Below, in pieces: positions 1 to 10,362 of a stretch of DNA of 64,000 bases. This stretch comes from Isoetes taiwanensis (taxonomy: Eukaryota > Streptophyta > Lycopodiopsida > Isoetales > Isoetaceae), in contig JAJEKV010000017.1 in the NCBI GenBank assembly GCA_021234155.1, positions 18,050,372 through 18,114,371 on the forward strand, read 5' to 3'. A program made the translations under genes and the position numbers. Under the pieces are notes generated by a model. That model was given only the letters and a program-made list of their open reading frames with translations. It was not told the DNA's origin and did no database searches. Positions within the stretch are counted from its first letter, which is position 1, and each line of letters starts with the position of its first letter.

Positions 1-81
1 AGTACATGAAAACAAATCTGACCATCCGGTCATCATAATGGAATGGATTACAATGAAATGAATTAATCAAGTTCCATGACA

Positions 82-174
82 TCAAATTTTGTCAATGAGA
101 CGGTCAATGGAGGCACCAATGCCCTTCAGAACCAATAACTTTTCTGCTTCTGCTTGCTTCAAAGTCTCATTCAA
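82..174 (-). other. Open in-frame tail beyond the stop of the trihelix-like gene
   Basis: After TAA at 175-177 the same minus-strand frame stays open for about 30 codons to a TGA at 82-84. It encodes a Leu/Ala/Glu/Lys-rich helix (LKQAEAEKLLVLKGIGAS) that continues the coiled-coil character of the preceding KKQASLQVMEDLLEQGK. This suggests that the ancestral protein ended here and that the upstream TAA is a recent nonsense change or a read-through site. Confidence 0.5.
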
Positions 175-1194
175 TTATTTTCCCTGCTCCAACAAGTCTT
201 CCATTACCTGAAGCGAAGCTTGTTTTTTGCTCCTTTTAGAAGAAGAGGAATTTGGAGTTTCCTTTTTCACTTGCACGTTTTCTCGTGCAACATCTTGAAC
301 TGTTTCTTGTGCAGTATCTCCTATCTCTGATTCATTATCTTCCTCAATTGCACCAGCATGAACGTGTTTCCGGACATTGGCTCTCTCACCAAAATAGCTA
401 TCTATTAAACTGTAATATGGACAGCTTTCTCTTCTATCATTTCTGGAAACACTATTCCAGGTGACATCAGCCTGGTATTGTCTGAACACGTACTGAAATT
501 TTTTTCTGCAAGCTTTGGCATCTTTTTTAAAATCAGGACACGTAGCCACAACCTTTGCATGCACCTTTCCCCACAAACTTGTTCCCGTGCTCGTTCCCTG
601 CTTTGGTCTCTCAAGGAATTGTCTATTCATTTCACAACGGGCATGTAATAGAGCAACAACATGCTTCTCTTGCCATGGTTTACCTGCATCGTCATCGTCT
701 TCACTCGATTCTATTTCCACAGTAGAGGTTTTAGGGACAGCGGGCCTCTTGTTTTTCTTCTTCGCAGCATCTTTCTTTGGCTCACTATTTCTAGTCTTTC
801 TACCTTTAGCTGCTGCAGGAGTGAAATCTGTAGAAGGTGGTGGTGCGGATGAATGTGTAATATTAGGATGCTGAGAAAAATCTGAGTGGGCTGCAGATCC
901 AGGAGGTAAGAGGGAAAAGTAGCCTGCAGTAGCAGCAGTAGAGTGCATTACAGGAGCAGGATGCATGGAAACACCTGTTCTAGTAGCTGTGGCCTCAGCA
1001 TTATTGATAGTGTTTTGGTGAGGATTGAAACAAGGGATAGGAGTCCGTCTGGCAATGAATTGATGCATGGAATTTGCAAATGATGGCTGGCTAGGCTGGG
1101 AAGTGGCACTGAATGCAGGGTACTGGGTGGCTTGTATTTGCGAGAACTGATCATCCTGAGTGCTAGGAACAATCTCATACTGACTAAAATCCAT
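175..1194 (-). CDS. Myb/SANT-trihelix-like DNA-binding protein, last exon
   Basis: Likely a nuclear DNA-binding protein. The first part is Ser/Gln/Pro-rich and low complexity. A basic stretch (residues about 130-155, KGRKTRNSEPKKDAAKKKNK) looks like a nuclear localisation signal and is followed by an acidic EIESSEDDDD run. A Myb/SANT-like helical module follows (GKPWQEKHVVALLHAR, then LWGKVHAKV, CPDFKKDAKACRKKF, CPYYSLIDSYF), with the spaced Trp and aromatic residues of trihelix or transposon-associated Myb proteins. I start at the Met at 1194 because a splice acceptor (CAG) lies directly before it; reading further upstream gives hydrophobic non-conserved sequence. The reading ends at TAA (175-177), but the same frame stays open to 82 and encodes a heptad-rich tail, so the stop may be a mutation. 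The exact subfamily, and whether it is a host transcription factor or a transposon accessory gene, is not settled. Confidence 0.6.
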   Translation of the reverse strand: MDFSQYEIVPSTQDDQFSQIQATQYPAFSATSQPSQPSFANSMHQFIARRTPIPCFNPHQNTINNAEATATRTGVSMHPAPVMHSTAATAGYFSLLPPGSAAHSDFSQHPNITHSSAPPPSTDFTPAAAKGRKTRNSEPKKDAAKKKNKRPAVPKTSTVEIESSEDDDDAGKPWQEKHVVALLHARCEMNRQFLERPKQGTSTGTSLWGKVHAKVVATCPDFKKDAKACRKKFQYVFRQYQADVTWNSVSRNDRRESCPYYSLIDSYFGERANVRKHVHAGAIEEDNESEIGDTAQETVQDVARENVQVKKETPNSSSSKRSKKQASLQVMEDLLEQGK

Positions 1195-1792
1195 CTGGAC
1201 AATGAACACATGCGAATGCAACACAATGACTTGATGATTCGTGAATGCAAAAATGAAAATTGACAATCATACCTGTGAAAGAAATGTGGATGCTGAAATC
1301 ACAGAGACGCTGATGATGAAGAGAAGCGCGAATTGGAGCGGTGAAAGATTGTTGCCGAAACAGCTCCCGCCAAGGCCATCACCCAAGGATTGTTCCACAT
1401 CAGCACTCTCTTGATGATATGGCATGGTGCCCAAGCTTTGGGCACCCGCTTTGGTGCGACCGAAAATCGACCGTGTGCCCAAGTCGAAGCCCAGATTTGG
1501 GCATGTTAGTGTGATAGATGCATGTGCCCAACATGTCCACGTGTACAATTTTGATAAGAGAGGGAAGTTTTTATTGATGGCCGGGCACCTGGTGTGATTT
1601 CGGCCTATTTTGTGCCATACGGAGAGCATTTTTTATATGTGGGTATGAGGTGTATAGTTGTCAACCCTCCATTTAGCATATTCATGAGAGTGCCAATCTA
1701 ACGGTTGCAAGTGCTTCATTGGTACAATTTAGCAGTCATCATTTAAAAGCTATTCCAAGGGTTTCGAAGATGGCGGGAACTTCTCCTTTGTG
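1195..1792. promoter_or_regulatory. Divergent 5' region between the trihelix-like and hydrolase genes
   Basis: About 600 bp separate two gene starts that point away from each other. The side near 1195 holds the 3' end of an intron of the minus-strand gene (CAG before its ATG), so an untranslated exon of that gene probably lies between 1270 and 1650. I see no clear TATA box. The long minus-strand open frame in 1267-1629 has no recognisable domain and is treated as leader or intergenic sequence. Confidence 0.35.
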
Positions 1793-1793
1793 A
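1770..1793 (+). promoter_or_regulatory. uORF whose stop overlaps the main start codon (TGATG)
   Basis: An ATG at 1770 opens a seven-codon reading (MAGTSPL) that ends in TGA at 1791-1793. The A of that TGA is the first base of the hydrolase ATG (1793-1795). The TGATG overlap is the arrangement used for termination-reinitiation, so translation of the downstream gene may depend on reinitiation or leaky scanning. It also matters for choosing the start: the longer upstream ATG is not in the protein frame. Confidence 0.45.
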
Positions 1794-3352
1794 TGGCTAG
1801 TAAGAAGCGCCAGCGTGACGCCTCCACTTCCGACAACGATCCTAGACCAGTTATCGTGTTTGCTCATGGAGCAGGAGCACCTTCCTCCTCTCCCTGGATG
1901 CTCAGGTGCCCCTTTCATGCATCTCTATGTCGAATCTAAATTTATCTCATGTCGCTTGATTTTTTGTAAAAAAAATTCAATCTTCTGCAGATGGAAGCAG
2001 TTGTTGGAATCGAATACCAATGCGGTAGCAGTGATGACCTTTGATTATCCATGTAAGATGTATGGCAGAATGGTGAAAGAGCATTTTGCTGTTATGAATA
2101 TAAATGGGGTTTTTCCAGATTGTGCGGGAGGAAAGAAGGGTGCCCCTCCAAAGGCAGAGAAATTGATAGAACCACATTTGCAAGAGGTGAAGAAGGCAGC
2201 CAGTCAGTATCCTGGACATCCAGTGGTGCTTGTTGGGAAGTCAATGGGCTCCAGGTGCGTCTTTTTAACAAACAAAGCAAACATTTTTTTTGTGGAAACA
2301 TGCCTTTCCATTCGTTTCTATTCTGATTTTGTAAATCATTTCCCTCACTAGTCATATTTCCTGCTTCCAAAATTTCTGATCTTGTAAATCGTTTTTGCAA
2401 CTTCTTACCAGATTTTTGCACCTATGGTTCTCTTATTGCCCTCTTTCCATATGCTTATTGCGTGTTCTTGCATCTTTAAATGTGTAGGTGACAATCTTTT
2501 ATTGAAGGGTTAACATGCTATCTATGCTTGAAAGTTTACAATCTGGTTATGGAGTCCATACTCCATATGAGCTTTGCATTTCATGGGCATTCTGGTTCTC
2601 ATCATCTTGCTATTGATGTTATAAATATGATGCCTATTATTCCATCAAAGCATGTTCAAGGTTCTCAGCTGTATACCAAAGCTTCTTGGCACTACTCTAT
2701 ATATTGTATCAGAATGTGGTTTGGAAATGTCAAATTTTGATGTTGGTCTATAGCTGACATGCAGGCTGATAGAGCTTACAATGCATAAAGTGTCTTATAT
2801 AAATCATGTTTATATTTATAAGTTTTGGACCTGCAGGGTCAGTTGCATGGTTGCTGGACATAAAGATGTTGAAGTGGCTGCAGTGATATGCTTTGGGTAC
2901 CCATTAAAGGTCAGCACGTTCCCTTACCTAAACCATTTTCATATTGCAACCCATGTTTATCCTGCTTCACATATTTTGTACATCTAGGGAACAAAAGGAG
3001 CTCTTCGGGATCAGACATTATTTGATTTAGAAGTTCCAGTAATGTTTGTGCAGGTGATGAAGTTGACGTGACAATTTCTTCAATCTTGTAATTAATAAAT
3101 GTTGAAATAGTTGATCTTTTATTGCAGGGAACAAAAGATGGATTATGCCCTCTGGAAAAACTAGAAGAAGCCAGAAAAAAGATGACTGTCATGTCCACTC
3201 TTCATATAATTGAAGGAGGAGATCATTCTCTCAAAGTACCTGTAGGGGTTCTTAAAAAATGTAATGCATGTCAAAATGACATAGAACAGCAAGCTGTAAT
3301 TGCAGTTAGTGATTTTCTTAAAACTTTGCTCGGCACTTCTGCTAAAGTTTGA
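1793..3352 (+). CDS. TEX30/KANSL3-like alpha/beta hydrolase-fold protein, 5 exons
   Basis: Five exons at 1793-1905, 1991-2254, 2837-2909, 2988-3053 and 3128-3352 join in frame with GT-AG introns to give about 246 residues, close to the usual size of plant TEX30/KAT8-NSL3-like proteins. The start MASKKRQRDAS is followed by the first strand and oxyanion loop VIVFAHGAGAPSSSPWM. Then come VMTFDYPC, the nucleophile elbow GKSMGSR split by the exon 2/3 junction, a central VAAVICFGYPLKG, an acid loop QGTKDGLCP and a C-terminal histidine in EGGDHSLKV. The Ser-Asp-His triad is therefore complete. The substrate of this family in plants is not established. The downstream region to 3520 looks like an ordinary 3' UTR. 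Exons 4 and 5 both begin with GGAACAAAAG, a chance or duplicated acceptor context. Confidence 0.9.
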
Positions 3353-3814
3353 ACTGCATCGTCACAAGGCATCCTTTTGTACATAAAATTTTCTCTGTAT
3401 AGCCTGAAGTCGTTTGTGTAAAATGATCATTGACAGTGATTCACTGCCTTTCCATCTCATATTTTTTACTTGACCGTTTGCCTTACGGTAATAACAACAA
3501 CAGACCAACTGGGCAAAATTATTTAGATGTTTATGAGTAGTCGCTTCTACCTATTTACGCTGGTGTCTCGGGAATGCGACATCAAGATCCACTCGAGCGG
3601 TCTTCCATGGGTTCGTTACACGCATTTTTACATTGTTATTTCCATTGTGAATATTTACATTGTTAATGATTTTTTACAATTGTCTTTGCGAATATTGCGA
3701 ATACAATTGATACATTAAAAGGATGAATATTCATGAAAGAACCTGCCCCTTTGTCAGCCGCAGGGTTGAAGCGCCCACTTTATTGGCTCCCGAAACTAAC
3801 TTGTCAGGCCAAAC
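3353..3814. other. 3' UTR and intergenic sequence without recognised gene
   Basis: This stretch holds the 3' flank of the hydrolase gene and AT-rich sequence with no recognisable coding potential. A short open frame at 3527-3718 has no domain features. Confidence 0.5.
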
Positions 3815-4361
3815 GGGTTCGCCCAAGCGAATCCCGAAAATTCGCCCAAGCGAACCCGTCGGATTCGCCCAAGCGAACCCGCAAGGGACGTGGCGGGACC
3901 GATCGTGGGCTCATTCGCCTGCGTGGCATTGCTACCGGGTTCGCTTGGGCGAACCCAAACCGCAGTCAACTGAGGCAGTCAAGTGGGCGGTTTCGCATGT
4001 CAGATGTCAGTTTCGCATGGCAGGGCCCCGCCAGGTTCGCTTGGGCGAACCCACCTGCATGGCAGGGGGCAGGTCGATGAGGCGGCGGCGGGCGACGGTA
4101 CGGCGTACGAGGAACCCCACCGGGTTCGCTTAGGCGAACCCAAGGTCAGATCCGGAATCCTGCAGGTCGTACCCGATGTCGGTGGCAGGTCGTACCCACG
4201 ATGTCGTTTTGCATGGCAGGCCCCCCGCCGGGTTCGCTTGGGCGAACCCACCTGCATGGCAGGGGGCAGGACAATGACGCTTGGGCATAGGGATACGGCC
4301 GGGGGTCACGAGCGTATCCGTGACCCGGCCCAGCAGATGGAGGGTTCGCCCAGTCGAACCC
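3815..4361. repeat. Cluster of eight 20-nt hairpin motifs (GGGTTCGC-N4-GCGAACCC)
   Basis: Near-identical copies lie at about 3815, 3838, 3861, 3937, 4033, 4122, 4230 and 4342, with a half copy near 4400. Each has 8-nt inverted arms GGGTTCGC and GCGAACCC. The four central bases are CCAA in the first three copies, TTGG (once TAGG) in the next four and CCAG-like in the last, so orientation switches within the cluster. GC content is far above the flanks. Two copies sit in a roughly 63-bp block repeated at 4008-4073 and 4205-4270. Open frames here simply translate the repeats (recurring GFAQANP and RVRLGEP) and I do not call them genes. Confidence 0.85.
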
Positions 4362-4444
4362 TCCACTCAAGCGAAGCATGCCCAATATTTTTCACTCCTT
4401 CAAGCGAACCTGAACTCCTACACCTTCAAGATTTCCACTTCTAG

Positions 4445-5474
4445 CTCGTTTGCAGATCGCTTGAAACTTCGTTCAAGTAAGGTTTTTACTTCTGGTTTTT
4501 ACTATGTGTGTATCATACTCTTGCCTTTTTGTAGTTTGAACTTATTCAACTGTATTTTAATAGTCATGTTCCCCTTTATTGTAGCTCTGCATGCTCTTCA
4601 AGAGCCTTCAAATATAAGATGCTAGTATCAATCATATCTTGTTCATTTTCTAGGGCTCCCATTTTGGAATATTCATTATAAGCTCTATGGACCCCCTTAC
4701 CAGCCTCAATTCTAAGCTGGTGTGCTCTTGTGCAGATGGGTGTAATTGTCTTACATTTCTTTTCTTCTAACATATACTCTTATACACACAAGGTCAATAT
4801 TCACAATGAATTGTCTTAACCTTTCCTGGGTTGTTGGCATCCCAAAGTCTAATGTGCAACAAGTAATCGGGTCTATAGTATTGTTTGCCTTATATATGAA
4901 TGGTTTCCATTAGTCCATCTCAATAGCAAACATTGATGTACTGCTCTTTCTAGCAAGCTTTATGTCATTATTTAGTGGCATAAAAGAAGTGGGGACACCA
5001 AGTCTACAAATCTGAAGCATTTCCCACTAAAATGAGATTGGTGATTGTGCCTTCCATGGCATCTCAAAATTATAATAGGAAAAAATTGAGAGAGAGCAAG
5101 TAAAGAGTTAATAATTTAATTTCAAGTCCAAATATACAATATGGAACTAGAAACTCCAACAATGCTACAAAATGTACTAATGCTATAATGGGTTTCCTTG
5201 GAGCCACCTTTGAAACATGCCCAATGCTTCAATAGGTTTGTACTCAGGTATTGCCCAATGCCCAATACCTTACAATAGGTTGTTATCGTGGCCGATGCAA
5301 ACATATATCTTTTCTTAGTCTTTTATAACCTTGATCCTAGTTTAGTTTGATCTTCAAACTACATGCCATGTAAATTGCATCCTAAGAAAATGGAAAAAAT
5401 AGCTCGACATTAAAATGTGGCTTGTGTTCATGTTCACCTATAACTCAGATATCTATTCGCGACCGCCAGCGACC
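4445..5474. other. AT-rich stretch with no supported gene
   Basis: No domain, RNA or element boundary is recognised. A minus-strand open piece at 4576-4773 contains a plausible helix (ENEQDMIDTSILYLKALEEH), which could be an exon remnant, but nothing adjacent supports it. The left end of the Mutator-like element should lie in here, and I could not find its terminal repeat. Confidence 0.4.
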
Positions 5475-7798
5475 ATGTCTTACTCAGATGCAGTTCCGCC
5501 AGTTGGCATGGAGGAGCGTCCCCTGCCGTTTGGCTGCGAAGCGGCGGCGTTGGTCTTCCGGGCGCGTGGCGGCATCGTCGAATGGTACGCCAACTCGCAT
5601 TGTCTTAACCAGCTAGGTCTGTTGTGTGTGCTTGTTAACTGTATTTGTTTTGTTGCAGGGAATGCCACGGCATTTGGTGCCTTGTAAGAAGGGTGACGCG
5701 TCGGTTGGCGGTAGGGCCCCTGGATTGCCAGCCGGTGGATTTGCACTGCACCTGGGTGCACTCACTATGTCGACATGATACGTCGTGACCCTGGATTTCC
5801 GGGTCTGACGCGTGACGGAGCTTGGGGCCACCACCAGAGCCACCACCCAGATCTATGGTGGCCCACCGACAGACATTCCGGGCAGCTCGACGACGAGAAG
5901 ATCCTGCCAAAGCCGCACGTATGTTGGAGGCTGCCGCCAGACACAGAGAAGCGAGGAGGCAAGGCACAACAACAATGCGCCTACAGCATGTCCTAACCCC
6001 AGAGGCGGCCTTGGATGCCTTTCCAGAGGGTCCGGACGCCCACGAGGGCCGGACACAACCTGGCCCGGGGCCTTGAGAGGATGCAGCCCTTTTATGAAGG
6101 TTGCATTAGAGCCAGAGCTAGTGCCACAGGTGGCGTCCGGCGGCCCCGGGCCGCACATGCTCTTCTCAATGGCCCGGGCCATTACACGCGGAGGATGGGT
6201 GGCCATTTGCCCACAGGCGAGGAGGCGCTAGGCGAGCTCCCTCGGGATCTGAGTCTCGGCCGGGGTTATGATGCGGGTCCATCTTCGCCACCAATTTTTG
6301 TAGCTGGCAGCGTCCACACTCCTATTGATCCCTCCTTCGCCCGAGAGGAGAGTGAATTGCAGGCCGACATGGACGAGTTCGGTCGAGGTAGGTCCGGGTC
6401 GGACCACGAGGGGCTCCTCTCATGGGGCCAGTCATTTGCCGGTGATCTCTATGGCCACCCCTCCTTCCATAGGGAACTAGCGGCGGCGACAAAGGCTGAC
6501 CCGCCTAGGGGCTGCCGGTCTTCAACGACATTGTGAGGACCGCAATGGCGGTACGCGGGTATGGCACACACTTTGACCCTCGCCATTTATCGCTTTTGTG
6601 TCGAGGCGAGGCATGGATGAGAGACCCGAGCACGCGGTTTCTTCATGTACCACCTTGGAGTTTGGCGGGCACAACATCCGGAGCTACCTGGTGTGTGTAC
6701 CCATTCGAGGATGGTCCCAGCCCCATAGAAGGTCCACAGACAGTTCAGAGCACTTGCGAGATCCGCCGGGTTGCGGCCAGTCCCTCTGCGGGAGGAGGTT
6801 AGGGTGTTCACCCCACTTCTAAGGCGGCCGAGATCACGAGAGAGCACCTTGCGCGATGTGGCGAGGCGTCGGATAAGCGTGGCCACTTGGATCAAGAGGA
6901 GGGCCGCCGGGCCAGCATGCGGCGCATAACTCACACTTGACCTCATCGAGGCTTGCACACCGATGGGCGGTGGGAGGAGGGACACATTCGAGTGCTGATG
7001 AGGTACGTGTCCGTTTTACTTTGTATGTATCGTCGTCGACATCTAACCACTGGAGTTCCATGTATGCAGCGCCTTGCGACATATGCTACCCGAAGCGGAG
7101 CGTCGCGAGTTGTTGATGGTGGACCCTCGTGTCTATCACGACTACGTCCAGTCGGAGACACACAATGTGTCTCCTGAGGAGTGCGTCTCCCACCTTCTTC
7201 CTGCTGAGCATCCTGACTGGGGTGCACTCCGTCTGGTCCTATGGCCCATCGTCACAAAGTAAGTACGCAGTTCTTTGCTTTAGTTTCAATTCGAAAGGTC
7301 ATTTCCGGCTTAAACGTGCACATAGCAGAGCTGAAAATATTACATCTTTGGCGTGCAGTGGCCATTGGATGCTCGTTGCCCTCATAATGGAGACGCTGAC
7401 GGACTGTGGCGCCGCTGGGCCTTGGAGATGACGATCATGTGGGGTGGTGGTACTTCGACAACCTGCCTACACGCCCAGGCGTCTCGGGAGTACGCCTCAA
7501 CCTCCCCGCGCTTCGCTCGTGAGTGTTTCTTGTGCCCACCTCATGCGCCCATGTGCTCCATTGTCGTGATCTCACCTGCAGTGTCTTTGTACAGCGCGAC
7601 GGATTGGTTCTTCGAGCGATTGGGGGCACCAGCGGGGTACATCCAGTGGGGGGGGGGCGCGTCGCGGCGAATCGCATTGTGCTATTACGGATCGACAACA
7701 ACACCTGCGGCATGTATATTGGCTTCATCATGCGGCAGCTCGTGCGATACGTGTGGCAAACCAGGCCGGACACAATTGTGCCGATTAGCAGGGCCTGA
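5475..7798 (+). CDS. ULP1-like (C48) cysteine protease gene carried by a MULE, probably decayed
   Basis: The coding signal runs through several frames and probable exons: 5475-5585, about 5820-6076, 6015-6536, 6530-6830, about 7074-7260, about 7350-7510 and 7583-7798. GC content is much higher than the flanks. The C-terminal part shows a ULP1-like arrangement: GHWMLVAL with the catalytic His codon at 7363, YFDNLP with Asp at 7457, and NNTCGMYIGF with Cys at 7706. ULP1/SENP proteases cleave SUMO or similar tags, and related domains are carried by some plant MULEs. The N-terminal two thirds is Arg/Pro/Gly-rich and unrecognised. Frame changes at about 6010, 6530 and 7430 suggest either introns or frameshifts, so function is doubtful. 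The gene converges with the transposase gene, ending about 245 bp from it. Confidence 0.5.
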
Positions 7799-8043
7799 TA
7801 CACGGCGCAAGATGTGCGACAGTTTAGGAGTGAGTAGCCTGTAGTAGTCGGCCCGCTTTATTGTAGGGTGTACTGGTACTGACAAAGACTCGGTGGTCAC
7901 TGTTAGTGCTAATTGAACTTTTTCTAACTAAAAGGTTGCTTAAATGGTTAAATGGTTTACATAGTTACAACTGTCCACTCCAAAATTATACAGTGTCACT
8001 TGTACAGTACTTTAATCTTGTGTGTAATATTACACATGGAAGG

Positions 8044-10290
8044 TCACTGGGAGGGCGGTGACCTGGGAGCACAGCCTGGCAGCGGGGGGGCTAGGAAGCA
8101 GTCCACAGTGGACTCACACTGGTCACAAGCCCATTCGAACTCGTTCAAGGCTTGTTCGTACCTGGCTCTCAGGTCAGCCACCTCATCCTTGCTTGCTTCT
8201 GGAGGTAAGTTTCGCAGCTTATCTCGAAGCTCGGCCAAGGTTGCAATGGTGTCTCTTAGGGCATCGACTATGCGCCAGCCCTCTGCTTCGCACGAGCAAC
8301 CGTTCGCTACCTCGTGGTTGAAATCGTACACCTCCAACCACTTGATGCATGCTTTCTCGACATCACCACTTGTCAAAGAGGGCGTTCGTGAACCCTGCCC
8401 ATCTTCACGTTGCGAGGCGTGCCCATCTTCCATTGCTGCATCAATATAAACGTATGTTAGTTGCGCACACATGTAACGGCAGCAAAAAAAGTGTACCCTA
8501 TTACAGCTTAATGAACCTAATTATGAGTGATGCCCCATCAGCTTCCCGTGTGGTCCCTCGCTCGTGCGCGAGGTCGTGGGGGTTGGTCCCTCGATACGGT
8601 GGCCCTTGCACGCCATCTGTGGACTCCACTGCGGGCATGTTCTTGCTGTCTGTCGTACCCGCCATGGTAGACGTGAACCGGCGGGCCGGCTGCGTCTCTA
8701 TAGAATCGGATCTACCTGAGAACCTTGGAAATCATGTCACGCACATCTGCTGGGTCAAGAGCATCAGCATTCTGCATGGTGGCCTGCACTGTCTGGTGTT
8801 CGGCCATGAGCAAAGCATCCCACTGTTGTAGCAACGGGATTAGCACATCGACGTCGTTCGCGGGTGCGGGCGGTCTCGGAGCATGGGCGGAATGAATTGT
8901 CGGTTGGGATATAGCTCATTGTACAACGCGGGGTGGCTGCTGGTAAGGAAGTAGTCTCCCGCTATGAGATGTTTGCACACAGCATGGGGGCATGGGCAAT
9001 CACAATATCGCATTCTCATATGCTGAGTGTATCTCAATCCCTCCGTTGACTGGCTAGCCATAGATAACCTGACGTCGGCAGCATCTTCGAGGCGAACGAC
9101 GTTGGGGTTATCGTGCAAGGATTGGATAAGCGAGTGAGCACTCGCATGTCTCTTCGGATATGAACGTGTGCTATAGCGTCCAAACTCGGCTGGATAGAAA
9201 AAGAGCGGTGAGGGCCAGCGATCGGACAAAAGCACAAAAATTACGAAAGAGTTAGACCCGAGCATACTTACCAAGACTCTATCTTTCTTCGCACCGAGTC
9301 AAGATTGTGCCTCCAGCTGGCAAGGTCCCGTCCGGAAAGCCTATGAGATGAGACACTAGCGTGTACATCCTTATATTAACTTTGCACTGCAGGGTTTGGG
9401 TCTTCAGAACTTTCCAGTGCACTTCCACGTAGTTTGTCGTATCGACGTCTGCATGGTTGAACATCCGTTTGTGTCTTTGCCATTTACCATCCCACATTGC
9501 CCCATTCAGCCAATTGTGATTCAAGTACCTACATCGCCCAGAGTCAGGATGTTTGTCCCAGAGTCAGGATGTAACAACCAAACGTCGTTGTGCACTCACC
9601 CTTGTATGATGTGGTTTTGTCCGTAGACAAGTTGAAATTGTGCCAACTGCTGGTGGTACGCGTGGCGTTCGGTTCCGTCATCAACTTTGACAGCCGCAGA
9701 GCCACGTCTCTCTTTAGCACCTCCCCGGCCAGGCGTGGCAGTAGATATTTTTGCCAGGCACGTTTTGCATGGAACCAACATGCAAGAACATTGCCTGCAA
9801 CCTGTTTGCAAAACCATGAGTGTCGTTTTCCATCTAGCGATACAATCAATGCATGCTCATCATACCTGCTCACTGTCTTCCCAACAATGTGGGTCTTCTG
9901 ACACGACCTCGGTGATAGCCCGTCTCTCACACCCGTCCATGTCAATGGTGATTGACCTAGGCCTGATTGTGCCCATTCGTTCAAACACAAGACGTAGTGC
10001 TATCTTCAGGGCATGTCGCTGATGCCCCTCGTCGGCTTCTACGCTGCAGAGCATGTAAAAGACTGGGAACCCCACACCCCCGGCAATCGGTACAATGGCT
10101 CCGTACAGTGGAAACTTCCACAGATTTGTACAGAAGGTTGAATCCATGGCCCAACCACCGCCGCCGCTCCACCTCACAACAGCCTCCAACATCATGTCAT
10201 CTTGGATGACTAGGATCCATGGCCGGTCCAACGGGTCTGCAGCATTAGGATTCCAGGGCTGGTGAAAAATCACCTTCCCGGAGGCTTCTA
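8044..10290 (-). pseudogene. Mutator-like (MULE) transposase, interrupted
   Basis: Blocks in order on the minus strand: 10273-9860 carries the catalytic core start (AMDSTFCTNLWKFPLYGAIV with the first Asp, then SITIDMDGCERRAI with the second). The 9990-9590 block carries ACWFHAKRAWQKYLLPRL, the C/H-containing motif near the third acidic position. The 9524-9279 block carries TTNYVEVHWKVLKTQTL. The 9274-8840 block carries a SWIM zinc finger (YCDCPCPHAVCKHLI; CxC then CxH). The 8880-8710 block gives a helical tail, and 8472-8044 gives a further helical C-terminus with a Cys-rich end. The blocks lie in different frames and no start codon precedes the first (an in-frame stop lies just upstream), so the gene is either intron-rich or broken and N-terminally truncated. 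It is the partner of the ULP1-like gene in a single element. Confidence 0.75.
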
Positions 10291-10313
10291 TTCATCTTCA
10301 TTTTGATGATGCC

Positions 10314-10320
10314 TATATAA
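10314..10320 (+). promoter_or_regulatory. TATA box of the candidate peptide gene
   Basis: TATATAA lies 43 bp before the ATG at 10363. The spacing is short but workable for a plant gene with a leader of about 10-20 nt. Confidence 0.4.
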
Positions 10321-10362
10321 GAGTTTTTTTAGCTTTATCCAAATCCAAAGCATAGGAGGGAG

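Noticed and set aside
1267-1629. 120-codon minus-strand frame upstream of the trihelix-like gene
   Set aside because: It has low-complexity, non-domain sequence and sits where leader or intron of the minus-strand gene is expected.
3815-4361. CRISPR-like spaced repeats
   Set aside because: Spacing is irregular, orientation changes, spacers are related to each other, and the window is plant nuclear DNA.
3723-4444. Several overlapping open frames with recurring peptide blocks
   Set aside because: They are translations of the GC-rich hairpin repeats in all frames on both strands, with no initiation context or domain.
8058-8450. Plus-strand frames opposite the MULE C-terminus
   Set aside because: They are shadows of the helical minus-strand coding piece.
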